Shown: in pieces, positions 15,577 to 23,687 of the stretch
Layout: every line of letters begins with the position of its first letter
Position numbering within the stretch: the first letter of the stretch is position 1
DNA from: an uncultured Clostridia bacterium
GTDB taxonomy: Bacteria; Bacillota; Clostridia; Christensenellales; Borkfalkiaceae
Direction: 5' to 3'
NCBI GenBank assembly: GCA_905235785.1
Contig: CAJOMP010000006.1
Coordinates: 1 to 34,758 of the forward strand
DNA: 34,758 bases
Position numbers and translations under genes: made by a program
Notes under the pieces: model-generated
Told to the model about the DNA's origin: nothing
What the model saw: the letters and a program-made list of their open reading frames with translations, nothing else
The model's database searches: none

Positions 15577-16821
15577 TTATTTATTAGCATTACGAACTTT
15601 AATGTAAAGTTCTTTCGCTAATCCGTTTTCAACAAGTTTGATGTCGGACATATACGGGAACTTATACGTTTCCGGAACGAAATTCTTTTTCTGACCGAGT
15701 TCCGCGCATACGACGTCAACTAACTCTTTCGCAAATTTAACGCCCCTTGCGGATTTTATCTTTATCATCGCAGGCGTGTCGGCAAACCTACGTTTTTCAC
15801 CCATATCGTGAGCGTGATATTTGGTTTTTTCGTAATCTTTGGGGTTAAGAGCAAAGTAGGCGACCATTGTTTGACCCCTGAAAGATATTTTTACTATTTT
15901 GTCTCTGCCGACGTTAAAACCGTCGTAATGCCAACTTACTCTTGAATTTACGCGTTTAAATGAAAGCAGATAGTTTTTGATTTCACCGTAAAATTCTTTC
16001 TGTTCCTTTGTCGCTTGCGCGAGTTTGCCCGCAAAACTCTTTTGGTAAACTTTACGCATCTTGATATCGTTAATTACGGGTTCGGCATCGACTACCGCCG
16101 CCACAGTCTCCGGCGCAGGTTCGACAACAGGCGCAGGCGCGGAAACGGGTTCAACAACCGCGGTTTTTTTCGGCGCTTCCGCTTGCTGCGGCTTTGCGAT
16201 TTCTTTTTTATGTCTGAATTGACCGGTTACAGCCATAACGATTACTTTAATAATGAAGTAAACTATAATAAACGCTATAAATAACGCGGCCAAAATGCCG
16301 ATAAAAATCGCAAGCATCGTTAAAAGACTGATAAACGGTGAAGTTTCAACCGTGTTGCCGTTATACAAATAGAAAGCACCCGCAAAGTAAGCGATAGCCA
16401 CTATAATTGCCGCTATTAAAACCAGAACACCATAAAACAGAATAAAATAAAATGCGCGCGTTCTCTTTTCGGTTGAAAACAAATCGGGATTTTCTTTCAC
16501 CTTTTTTGCGACGAATTTAGGAGCGATGATGTTTCCGAGAACAATCATTAACGCTATGGTCATTATAATAATAAACCATACCCACGCTCTTGAAGTTACG
16601 TTGTATCTTTCAATACCGAAGAACGTCATAAAGTCAGAGATGAAATTGTTATCAAGAAATGACAAATACTCTTTTCTTATCGTGTTGTCTTTATCTATGC
16701 AGAACATAGAAAATGTCGCAAGTGCGATAAGCAAGAGATACAAAATGTTTCTTACGCGCTTATGCGTAAATACGGAGAATATGCGCGCAAAAATGTTTTT
16801 ACGTTTTTTTGCAGTTTCCAT
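15577..16821 (-). CDS. Four-helix membrane protein with Pro/Ala linker and cytosolic domain, function unknown
   Basis: The 414-residue protein has four hydrophobic segments: about 26-41 (ILYLLLIALATFSMF), 81-100 (WVWFIIIMTIALMIVLGNII), 125-150 and 165-200. A flexible Pro/Ala/Val linker of about 50 residues (KPQQAEAPKKTAVVEPVSAP and on) then leads to a soluble C-terminal domain of about 140 residues. This domain starts SFAGKLAQATKEQKEFYGEI and contains SRVSWHYDGFNVGRDKIVKI and MIKIKSARGVKFAKELV. I recall similar domains recurring in Clostridia proteins with different N-termini, but know no function. AAGGGAG precedes the ATG. It has its own promoter and is monocistronic. Confidence 0.8.
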   Translation of the reverse strand: METAKKRKNIFARIFSVFTHKRVRNILYLLLIALATFSMFCIDKDNTIRKEYLSFLDNNFISDFMTFFGIERYNVTSRAWVWFIIIMTIALMIVLGNIIAPKFVAKKVKENPDLFSTEKRTRAFYFILFYGVLVLIAAIIVAIAYFAGAFYLYNGNTVETSPFISLLTMLAIFIGILAALFIAFIIVYFIIKVIVMAVTGQFRHKKEIAKPQQAEAPKKTAVVEPVSAPAPVVEPAPETVAAVVDAEPVINDIKMRKVYQKSFAGKLAQATKEQKEFYGEIKNYLLSFKRVNSRVSWHYDGFNVGRDKIVKISFRGQTMVAYFALNPKDYEKTKYHAHDMGEKRRFADTPAMIKIKSARGVKFAKELVDVVCAELGQKKNFVPETYKFPYMSDIKLVENGLAKELYIKVRNANK

Positions 16822-16874
16822 TTTACTACTCCCTTTTCAAGTATTATATATATAATATATACCGTAACAACCCC

Positions 16875-16903
16875 ATTTTATCAAACTAAATATATTATGT
16901 CAA
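16875..16903 (-). promoter_or_regulatory. Promoter of the membrane protein gene
   Basis: On the minus strand TTGACA (16903-16898) and TAAAAT (16880-16875) are 17 bases apart, giving a leader of about 45 bases to the ATG at 16821. Confidence 0.7.
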
Positions 16904-17206
16904 TTAAAAAATAAAATTTTCGGCAAAAATGCCTTAAAAATTGCGAACGTTATATAAAATTTGTTCACAGACCGTCGCGTTATCAAAGGAATTCCGCGCG
17001 TTTCGATACGTAAAAAAGTCCGAACCGAAAAGTTCGTAGGTTCTATGTATTTTTAACTTTTTTATATCTATAAGTTGCAGTTGAGTTGACAATATTTGAT
17101 ATGTGAAATAAAAAAATTTCCGAAAAAAAAGGGTTTTCGGAAATTTTTTCGTATTTATTATATGATAAGTGTTTATAGTGTAATAAAATTTTAAGGGGGA
17201 AAGGAC
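16904..17206. other. Non-coding region upstream of dgt
   Basis: No convincing gene is present. Visible are a small hairpin GGCAAAAATGCC near 16922, two mutually exclusive short pairings near 17020-17043 (CGAAC with GTTCG, or GAACC with GGTTC), a TTGACA at 17086-17091 with a poor -10 (TAAAAA at 17109), and the hairpin listed separately at 17114. A leader RNA or small RNA is possible but unsupported. I found no clear promoter for the dgt operon. Confidence 0.4.
17114..17149. terminator. Orphan terminator-like hairpin
   Basis: AAATTTCCGAAAA (17114-17126) pairs with 17134-17146 across AAAAGGG, with T-runs on both strands. No gene ends here: dgt starts 60 bases downstream and the upstream gene runs away from it. 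It may insulate dgt, terminate an unannotated transcript, or act as an attenuator. Confidence 0.6.
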
Positions 17207-18205
17207 GTGAAAGACAAAACTATTAAGATGGAAGAAATGTTTTTGTCGCCCTTTGCCTGTAAGTCGGTCGATACCGTCGGCAGACTTAAAGAAGAGCCGC
17301 CGTGCCCTATGCGCACCCCTTTTCAGCGCGACAGAGACAGGATTATTCATTGTAAAGCCTTCCGCAGATTGAAGAATAAGACGCAGGTATTTTTTTCGCC
17401 CGAAGGCGACCATTACCGCACAAGGCTCACGCACACGCTTGCGGTCGTGCAGATAGCGCGTTCTATATCCCGCGCGCTCTCTTTAAACGAAGACTTAACC
17501 GAAGCCATCGCTTTGGGACACGACCTTGGGCACACGCCGTTCGGACATTCGGGGGAACGGATACTCAATAAACTCAATCCGAACGGATTTTTACATAATA
17601 AACAGTCGGTGCGAGTGGTCGATTTTCTCGAAGAAGACGGTAAAGGGCTAAATTTAACGCGAGAAGTCGTTGACGGGATATTAAACCATAAAAAAGGTTG
17701 GAAACCCAAAACGCTCGAAGGTATGGCGGTAAATTACGCCGACAGGATAGCGTATATAAACCACGATATTGACGACGCTATAAAGGGCGGGTTTATAACG
17801 GAAAAGGATTTGCCGAAAGCGGCCACCGAACTTTTAGGCGATACTTCGAGCAAGCGCATAAACTCTATGATACTCGCGATATTTCGCGAAAGCGAAGGCA
17901 AAAATTTCGTTAAAATGGCGGAAGAAGAAGAGATTGCGACCGATAATCTGCGTTCTTTTTTATTTGAAAGAGTGTATAACGACAGGACGTTTAAAGAGCA
18001 GGAGAATAAGGCGGAACGTATGCTCGGCGCGCTTTACGATTACTTTTATAAAAACACGGATAAACTTCCGGAGTTTTACATAAAAGAGTTGGTGAATACC
18101 GATACAGACACGGTTATATGCGACTATCTTTCGGGTATGTCCGACGGGTACGCCGTAAAAACGTTCACCGAACTGTTTATTCCCGACAAGTGGGAAATTA
18201 CTTAA
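17207..18205 (+). CDS. dgt: dGTP triphosphohydrolase-like HD-domain protein
   Basis: The family hydrolyses dNTPs (classically dGTP) to the nucleoside and triphosphate, tuning precursor pools. The 332-residue protein shows the expected order: TPFQRDRDRIIHCKAFRRLK, then HYRTRLTHTLAV (first metal His), then IALGHDLGHTPFGHSGER (HD pair), and NYADRIAYINHDIDDA (distal Asp). It matches the short, type-2 class. It starts at GTG 17207 with AAGGGGGAAAGGA upstream. It heads an operon with dnaG four bases downstream, a common Clostridia arrangement. Confidence 0.92.
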   Translation: MKDKTIKMEEMFLSPFACKSVDTVGRLKEEPPCPMRTPFQRDRDRIIHCKAFRRLKNKTQVFFSPEGDHYRTRLTHTLAVVQIARSISRALSLNEDLTEAIALGHDLGHTPFGHSGERILNKLNPNGFLHNKQSVRVVDFLEEDGKGLNLTREVVDGILNHKKGWKPKTLEGMAVNYADRIAYINHDIDDAIKGGFITEKDLPKAATELLGDTSSKRINSMILAIFRESEGKNFVKMAEEEEIATDNLRSFLFERVYNDRTFKEQENKAERMLGALYDYFYKNTDKLPEFYIKELVNTDTDTVICDYLSGMSDGYAVKTFTELFIPDKWEIT

Positions 18206-18209
18206 AAAA

Positions 18210-19997
18210 ATGAAAGGTTTTAATTTAAAATTCCTTGAAGAATTAAAATCCAAAAACGATATAGTGGAAGTTATCGGCGCATACGTGCCGCTTACCCGCA
18301 GAGGCAGCAGTTTCTGGGGGAAATGCCCCTTTCATCACGAAAAAACCGCGTCTTTCTGCGTAAACGGCGCGGATCAGTTTTATTACTGTTTCGGCTGCCA
18401 TAAGTCGGGGGACGTCATCAGTTTTATCCGCGAAATGGAATCTCTGGATTTTGCCGACGCGGTAAGGTATCTTGCCGAACGCGCAAAAATGCCTATGCCC
18501 GAATTCGACGCGAGCGACGCGGAGATAAAACAGCAAAAACAAAAGCGCGAAACGCTTTACGCCATATTAAAAGACTCGGCGCGGTTTTACGCGGCTAATC
18601 TACGTTCGGGCAGATGCCCCGCGCACGAAGACTATATTATTAAACGCAAACTTTCCGCCGACACGGTAAATAAATTCGGTATAGGCGCGTCGGAAGATTA
18701 CGACGGACTTGTAAAACACCTTGCCGATAAAGGTTATTCTTACGAAAATATGGTGGATAGCGGCGTCGTAGGTAAAAGCGAACGTAACGGCAGGGTGTCG
18801 TACTATGACGCTTTGGCGGGCAGACTTATTATTCCCGTTATCGACGGGTTTAACAACGTCGTGGCGTTTTGCGGCAGGATAATCACCGACAGAAAAGACG
18901 TCGGCAAATACGTGAATACCAAAGAAACGCCCGTCTTTACCAAGGGTAAAACGCTGTTTAATCTCAATAACCTTAAAAAATACAAAAACGAACACGGACT
19001 ATCGGAAGTCATAATCGTTGAAGGGCATATGGACGTAATATCGCTCGTGCAAAGCGGGTTTAACAACGTCGTGGCGAGTATGGGCACGGCGCTTACCAAA
19101 GATCAGGCGCGCATTATAAAGCGTTACGCGGACAAGGTCTTAATAAGTTACGACGGCGATTTCGCAGGGCAGAAAGCGGCGGTCAGGGGCTTGGAAATCT
19201 TCCGCGACGAAGGTTTAGACGTAAAAGTCGTCGCCCTTCCCGACGGTATGGACCCCGACGACGTGGTTAAAAACTACGGCAAAGAAGGGTATGAAAAACT
19301 GCTTAAAGAAGCGATGCCCTTGCCCGACTTTAAACTCGATATTTTAAAACGCACTTTCGACGTTTCTACGTCGGACGGCAAGCGTAAATTCGTCGCTAAC
19401 GCGATAAAGGTAATAAAAGAAAGCGATTCGGCGGCGGAACAGGAAGACCTTCTTAAAGCCGTGCGCGATTATTCCGGCATAACTTTGGAAGCCTTAAAGC
19501 GCGACCTTGAAAATACCGAAGTAGTTTCGCGCGAAACGGAGCCGCCCGTAAAATCAGAGCCTTCCGGCGGCGGCGACAAAACGGCGACAGCCGCGCGGTA
19601 CGTTTTGTATTCCGCGCTGTTTAATAAGCCTTACGCGGAAGACGAAAATCTGTCGGAGATTGAATTTTTACTTCCCGAACACAAAAGAATTGCGGATTAT
19701 GTCGAAGAGTGCAAAAAAGACGGCACGCCCGTCAGGTTTAACGACCTTTACACGGTGATGGACGAAGAGTTGCACCCCGAACTCGACCTGATAGCGGGGA
19801 TTTCCGCCGAAGAAAGCACGAGATTCGATAAGGAAACTTATTTTTTCGATTGTCTTAAAACACTTAAAATTTATTCGCTCGATAAAAAACTCGAAATGCT
19901 CAATTCGCGGTTTAAAACCGAAACGGAAACCGACGTAAGACGTGGGCTTATAGAAGAAATAAATCGCGTTATTTTAGAACGCAAAGAATTAAACTGA
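18210..19997 (+). CDS. dnaG: DNA primase
   Basis: DnaG makes RNA primers at the replication fork with DnaB helicase. The 595-residue protein has the CHC2 zinc finger (Cys39, His42, Cys60, Cys63; CPFHHEKTASF and YYCFGC), the primase core (EYVNTKETPVFTKGKTLFNL-like region near 230-255, here KYVNTKETPVFTKGKTLFNL), the TOPRIM motif IIVEGHMDVIS and SYDGDFAGQKAA, and a variable C-terminal helicase-binding domain after about residue 440. It is in the dgt-dnaG-rpoD operon. The ribosome site before the ATG is weak, suggesting coupling to dgt. Confidence 0.97.
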   Translation: MKGFNLKFLEELKSKNDIVEVIGAYVPLTRRGSSFWGKCPFHHEKTASFCVNGADQFYYCFGCHKSGDVISFIREMESLDFADAVRYLAERAKMPMPEFDASDAEIKQQKQKRETLYAILKDSARFYAANLRSGRCPAHEDYIIKRKLSADTVNKFGIGASEDYDGLVKHLADKGYSYENMVDSGVVGKSERNGRVSYYDALAGRLIIPVIDGFNNVVAFCGRIITDRKDVGKYVNTKETPVFTKGKTLFNLNNLKKYKNEHGLSEVIIVEGHMDVISLVQSGFNNVVASMGTALTKDQARIIKRYADKVLISYDGDFAGQKAAVRGLEIFRDEGLDVKVVALPDGMDPDDVVKNYGKEGYEKLLKEAMPLPDFKLDILKRTFDVSTSDGKRKFVANAIKVIKESDSAAEQEDLLKAVRDYSGITLEALKRDLENTEVVSRETEPPVKSEPSGGGDKTATAARYVLYSALFNKPYAEDENLSEIEFLLPEHKRIADYVEECKKDGTPVRFNDLYTVMDEELHPELDLIAGISAEESTRFDKETYFFDCLKTLKIYSLDKKLEMLNSRFKTETETDVRRGLIEEINRVILERKELN

Positions 19998-20053
19998 CGT
20001 AAAATTTTCAAACTAATTAGGAAACGGCGGCTATCGCCGCAGGAGGAACTGAA

Positions 20054-21175
20054 ATGGAAGAAAGCGATATCAACCTTACCAAACTCGAAGAACTCGAAAA
20101 AGCGATTTTAGAAGAAGAGAAAGCGCCGCTTTCCGAAACGCTTATCGCGCTTGTTTCGGATATAATTTTGGAATACAAAACGAGCGGCTCGATAACTACG
20201 GCGCAACTTTTCGATAAACTCGACAAGCAACAGGCGACCCCGTATCAACTCGAAGAAATATATTCAATGATCGAAAAAGCGGGCATCAGGATAATCAACG
20301 AGTACGAAAAGGACAGGGAACTGTACGACGAACTTATTCAGGAAGTCAGTATGGACGACCCTGTCAAGATGTATCTTAAAGATATCGGAAAAGTTCCGCT
20401 TTTGCAGCCAGAAGAAGAAACCGAACTCGCAAAAAGGATGATGGACGGCGACGAAGAAGCAAAGCGCCTTTTGTCCGAAGCGAATTTAAGGCTCGTCGTT
20501 TCTATCGCCAAACGCTATATGGGCAGAGGTATGCAGTTTTTGGATCTTATTCAGGAAGGCAACCTGGGGCTTATGAAAGCGGTGGAAAAATTCGACTATC
20601 AGAAAGGTTTTAAATTTTCTACTTATGCTACCTGGTGGATACGTCAGGCTATAACCCGCGCGATAGCAGATCAGGCGAGAACGATACGTATTCCCGTTCA
20701 TATGGTCGAAACGATAAACAAACTCGTGAGAGTGTCGAGAAGACTTTTGCAGGAACTCGGGCGCGAACCCACTCCCGAAGAGATTGCTCTCGAAATGGGC
20801 GTGAGCGAAGAGCGCGTGCGCGAGATTCAGAAAATAGCGCAAGACCCCGTTTCGCTTGAAACGCCTATCGGCGAAGAAGACGACAGCCATCTTTCCGATT
20901 TTATCGAAGACGAAGGCAGCGCAGCGCCGACCGACGCGGTATCTTTTACAATGCTCAAAGAACAACTTTTGGGCGTTTTGGATACTCTCACCCCGCGCGA
21001 AGAAAAGGTTTTGCGTTTAAGGTACGGTTTAGACGACGGCAGACCCCGTACTCTCGAAGAAGTCGGCAAAGAATTCAACGTTACCCGCGAAAGAATAAGA
21101 CAGATTGAAGCGAAAGCGCTCCGTAAACTCCGCCATCCCAGCAGGTCGAAACGCCTTCGCGATTTTCTCGAATAA
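20054..21175 (+). CDS. rpoD: Primary sigma factor RpoD/SigA
   Basis: This is the housekeeping sigma-70 factor. The 373-residue length matches SigA of Firmicutes. Region 1.1 is followed by [16 protein letters not shown] (region 1.2), [20 protein letters not shown] (2.1-2.2), [20 protein letters not shown] (2.3-2.4) and [17 protein letters not shown] (4.2). These are consistent with the TTGACA/TATAAT promoters found in the window. AGGAGG precedes the ATG, right after a small GCGGC/GCCGC hairpin. The stop overlaps the trmK start (TAATG). Confidence 0.98.
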   Translation: MEESDINLTKLEELEKAILEEEKAPLSETLIALVSDIILEYKTSGSITTAQLFDKLDKQQATPYQLEEIYSMIEKAGIRIINEYEKDRELYDELIQEVSMDDPVKMYLKDIGKVPLLQPEEETELAKRMMDGDEEAKRLLSEANLRLVVSIAKRYMGRGMQFLDLIQEGNLGLMKAVEKFDYQKGFKFSTYATWWIRQAITRAIADQARTIRIPVHMVETINKLVRVSRRLLQELGREPTPEEIALEMGVSEERVREIQKIAQDPVSLETPIGEEDDSHLSDFIEDEGSAAPTDAVSFTMLKEQLLGVLDTLTPREEKVLRLRYGLDDGRPRTLEEVGKEFNVTRERIRQIEAKALRKLRHPSRSKRLRDFLE

Positions 21176-21825
21176 TGACCGAACGGCTTTTCTGTATTTT
21201 CGCGGAAATCCCTTCGTGCGAAGTATTCGCGGATATCGCTTGCGACCACGGTTATATCGCGCGCGCTATGCTTGACGAACGTATGTGCAATCGCGCATAC
21301 GTTGCGGATATCAGCGAAAAAAGCCTGTTAAAAGCCGAAACATTGCTTTCGGAATATATTAAAAACGGCAGAGCGCAAAGTTTCGTGTCCGACGGTTTCG
21401 ATAACGTGCCGAAAGCGGATTGCGCTCTTGTCGCGGGCATAGGCGGCGCGCTTATTACAGATATTTTAAACAGGGCGAAAACAGCCGATAAACTTCCGGA
21501 AACGCTCGTTCTTCAACCTATGAAACATTGCGACAGGGTAAGGCGCGCGGTCGTTCGGCTCGGCTATTACATAAAAAAAGACTTTACGGTCAAAGCCGAC
21601 GGACAGTTTTACGATATTATCGTTCTCGTGAAAGGTCAAGACAAAATTTCGGACGAAGAAATTGAATTCGGCAGGACGAATTTATCGGAAAGACCGCTCG
21701 CGTTTAAGGAAAAAATAAGCGAAAAAATCGGCAAACTTGTTTCTTACACCGAAAGTAAGACCATGAACCGACAAACGCGCGAAAAAATGCTCCGAAAAAT
21801 TAAGGAGTTAGAAAAATATGTATAG
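21175..21825 (+). CDS. trmK: tRNA (adenine-22 N1)-methyltransferase
   Basis: TrmK methylates N1 of A22 in tRNA using SAM. The 216-residue protein has the Rossmann SAM motif DIACDHGY (residues 20-27), ADCALVAGIGGALI and LVLQPMKHCDRVRR, followed by a helical C-terminal part. Its position between rpoD and nif3 is the conserved Firmicutes context. It overlaps rpoD by one base and nif3 by eight bases, indicating translational coupling. The N-terminus is slightly shorter than in typical members. Confidence 0.92.
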   Translation: MTERLFCIFAEIPSCEVFADIACDHGYIARAMLDERMCNRAYVADISEKSLLKAETLLSEYIKNGRAQSFVSDGFDNVPKADCALVAGIGGALITDILNRAKTADKLPETLVLQPMKHCDRVRRAVVRLGYYIKKDFTVKADGQFYDIIVLVKGQDKISDEEIEFGRTNLSERPLAFKEKISEKIGKLVSYTESKTMNRQTREKMLRKIKELEKYV

Positions 21826-22603
21826 TTTAAATGAGTTTTTCGCTATTCTCGATAAAATCGCGCCTATAAAATACAGCCTGATGCAGATAGAAAGGGGCGA
21901 CTACGACAATAGCGGCATAATCGTCAATTTGCACGACGAAGTGAAAAAAGTTCTGTTTTCTCTCGATTTGTCGGTCGAAGCGGTGAAAAAGGCTAAAAGG
22001 CTTAAATGCGACACGGTGGTAACTCATCATCCCGCTATTTATCATCCGATTAAAGCGCTGGACGTCGGCGGCGACACCGCCGCGGCGGCGCTCGCCGTGA
22101 GATACGGTCAGAACGTTATATCTATGCATCTTAATTTAGACGTCGTTTCGGGCGGAATCGACGACTGCCTTTGCGCGGGGCTCGGCGGCGCAGAGTATAA
22201 ATTTATTAACGGGTTAGACGATAACGCGCATTACGGCAGAGAATTTCGGGTAGAAGGCACGCTTGCGGAATTTAAAAAACGCATAAGTAAGACTTTTGCA
22301 ACGCAAAAAGTTTTAGTTTACGGAAACTTAAAGAATAAAGCGGGTATATGCGCGTCGTTTTGCGGCGGCGGTTCGGAATACGCATTGTCTTACGCGCGTG
22401 GCGGCGGAATAGCAGATACGGTTATAACTTCGGATATGCCGCACCACGTATTAAAAGAGTTGACAGAGCGCGGCAAACAGGTTATAATTTTAACTCATTA
22501 CTCTTCGGAAAATTACGGGTTTAAACGGTTTTACGAAACCGTAAAAGATAAAACTTTCGGCAAAGCGGATTGCTTTTATTTCGAAGATAAGAGATTTTTA
22601 TAA
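21818..22603 (+). CDS. Nif3-like dinuclear metal-centre protein
   Basis: The 261-residue protein belongs to the Nif3/YqfO/YbgI (GTP cyclohydrolase-I type 2-like) family, which forms toroidal hexamers with a two-metal site; its physiological role is unresolved. Motifs are the N-terminal DYDNSGIIV, VVTHHPAIYHP (His70, His71), SMHLNLDVVSGGIDD and the C-terminal ILTHYSSENYGFKRFYE. It is the short form without the inserted PII-like domain. AAGGAG within the end of trmK precedes the ATG. Confidence 0.92.
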   Translation: MYSLNEFFAILDKIAPIKYSLMQIERGDYDNSGIIVNLHDEVKKVLFSLDLSVEAVKKAKRLKCDTVVTHHPAIYHPIKALDVGGDTAAAALAVRYGQNVISMHLNLDVVSGGIDDCLCAGLGGAEYKFINGLDDNAHYGREFRVEGTLAEFKKRISKTFATQKVLVYGNLKNKAGICASFCGGGSEYALSYARGGGIADTVITSDMPHHVLKELTERGKQVIILTHYSSENYGFKRFYETVKDKTFGKADCFYFEDKRFL

Positions 22604-22623
22604 ACACTTTAAGGAGAATTGCT

Positions 22624-23322
22624 ATGATTGAACAATTGTTGAAATATCAGGACGTTGATGCGGGACTTCGCAAAATCGAAACCGAACTTGCGGGGAGCGA
22701 AGCGCGTAAAAAAGCCGTTTCTGCAAAAAAGTATCTCGAAAGCGTGGACGAAATGGTGAATAAGTTGGACGTTAAAGCGGCGGAACTTGCGCATATTTAC
22801 GAAAACATGCAGGAAGAGAGTAAAGTTCTTTCCGAACAGCGCGAAGAATTTATCGGCGCTTTGGAAAATGCCGAAGACGAAAACGCGCTCAACTATTTAG
22901 CGAAAAAGGCGGACGAACTGTACGCGAAAGTCAAAAATCTTTCGCAGGAAGCGGGCAGAGTTGCCGACGCTATGCAGGCGGTTTATAAGGAATACGCGGG
23001 GATTCGCGGCAACATAAAGGCGGCGCAGGCGCAGTATACGGAAAACGGCAAAATTTACAACGAATTAAAAGCGTCAAAGCAAGACGAGCGCAATAGGATA
23101 GAAGGGGAACTCAAAGAACTCGAAAAGGATGTAGACCCGCAACTTATGGAAAGGTATAAAGTAAAGCGCGCGGGCAAAATTTTTCCGATAATTTACGAAG
23201 TAAACGGCAACGTGTGCGGAGCGTGTAATATGGAGTTGCCGACGTCTGTTCTCGCGGGGCTTAAAAACGGCGACGTAATAGAATGCGACCAGTGCGGCAG
23301 ATTATTGTATCTTAAAAAATAG
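22624..23322 (+). CDS. Coiled-coil protein with C4 zinc ribbon
   Basis: The 232-residue protein is mostly a long antiparallel coiled coil (about residues 1-175, e.g. EEFIGALENAEDENALNYLA) followed by a C-terminal zinc ribbon with CGACNMEL and CDQCGRLL (zf-RING_7 type). Related proteins follow nif3 in many bacteria and their molecular role is unclear; the chlamydial member is called CdsZ. AAGGAG precedes the ATG. It is the last gene of the dgt-dnaG-rpoD operon, closed by the terminator at 23389. Confidence 0.88.
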   Translation: MIEQLLKYQDVDAGLRKIETELAGSEARKKAVSAKKYLESVDEMVNKLDVKAAELAHIYENMQEESKVLSEQREEFIGALENAEDENALNYLAKKADELYAKVKNLSQEAGRVADAMQAVYKEYAGIRGNIKAAQAQYTENGKIYNELKASKQDERNRIEGELKELEKDVDPQLMERYKVKRAGKIFPIIYEVNGNVCGACNMELPTSVLAGLKNGDVIECDQCGRLLYLKK

Positions 23323-23388
23323 TGTTATGTTACCGTGCGTAAGGGTAATTACGCGAGTGAAAATAAAAAAATAATTAAAATTTTTAAA

Positions 23389-23427
23389 AACACAAAAAAC
23401 GCTTTGACAAAAAGCGTTTTTTGTGTT
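23389..23427 (+). terminator. Terminator of the rpoD operon, overlapping a promoter
   Basis: A 17-bp perfect stem AACACAAAAAACGCTTT (23389-23405) pairs with 23411-23427 across GACAA. The T-run is within the 3' arm, so in part it resembles an intrinsic terminator with the U-tract pairing to the A-tract. Confidence 0.75.
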
Positions 23428-23432
23428 ACGAT
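23404..23432 (+). promoter_or_regulatory. Promoter of tRNA-Ser inside the terminator hairpin
   Basis: TTGACA (23404-23409) spans the loop of the terminator hairpin and TACGAT (23427-23432) starts on its last base, with a 17-base spacer formed by the 3' arm. Transcription would start near 23439, about 40 bases before the tRNA. Confidence 0.65.
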
Positions 23433-23477
23433 ATCGTAGACGCTAATAAAAAGCGAAAATAATTTGAGCCGAAAGAC

Positions 23478-23569
23478 GGAGAAATACCCAAGTGGCTCAA
23501 GGGGCTCCCCTGCTAAGGGAGTAGTATGTGAATAACGTAGCGAGGGTTCGAATCCCTCTTTCTCCGCCA
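23478..23569 (+). tRNA. tRNA-Ser (anticodon GCT)
   Basis: The acceptor GGAGAAA (23478-23484) pairs with TTTCTCC (23559-23565), followed by the discriminator G and an encoded CCA. The anticodon arm CTCCC/GGGAG carries the loop CTGCTAA with anticodon GCT at 23512-23514. The long variable arm between it and the T arm (GAGGG TTCGAAT CCCTC) fits the class II serine tRNA. It reads AGC/AGU codons. Confidence 0.97.
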
Positions 23570-23570
23570 C

Positions 23571-23623
23571 AAACACAATATATTGTAGATTGTTTTAATT
23601 TAACACCACACTATATTGTGTTT
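23571..23623. repeat. Inverted repeat downstream of tRNA-Ser
   Basis: AAACACAATATA (23571-23582) is the inverse complement of TATATTGTGTTT (23612-23623), with 29 bases between. It starts one base after the tRNA CCA. Two GGGGAAAA copies follow at 23649 and 23660, 11 bases apart. These may be a loose tRNA terminator or recombinase arm sites of an element inserted at the tRNA. Confidence 0.45.
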
Positions 23624-23687
23624 TGTTTTGGTCGAAAACCGACTTTTTGGGGAAAATTCGGGGAAAAACTTACTTTGTTATTGTCAG

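Noticed and set aside
16934..17434. 166-residue minus-strand frame across the dgt 5' end
   Set aside because: Overlaps dgt in antisense, has no ribosome site, and spans the orphan hairpin. The C-terminal 50 residues look vaguely protein-like but no start supports them.
23349..23576. 75-residue minus-strand frame containing EGFEPS
   Set aside because: It is the antisense of the tRNA-Ser gene; this is a well-known false protein signature.
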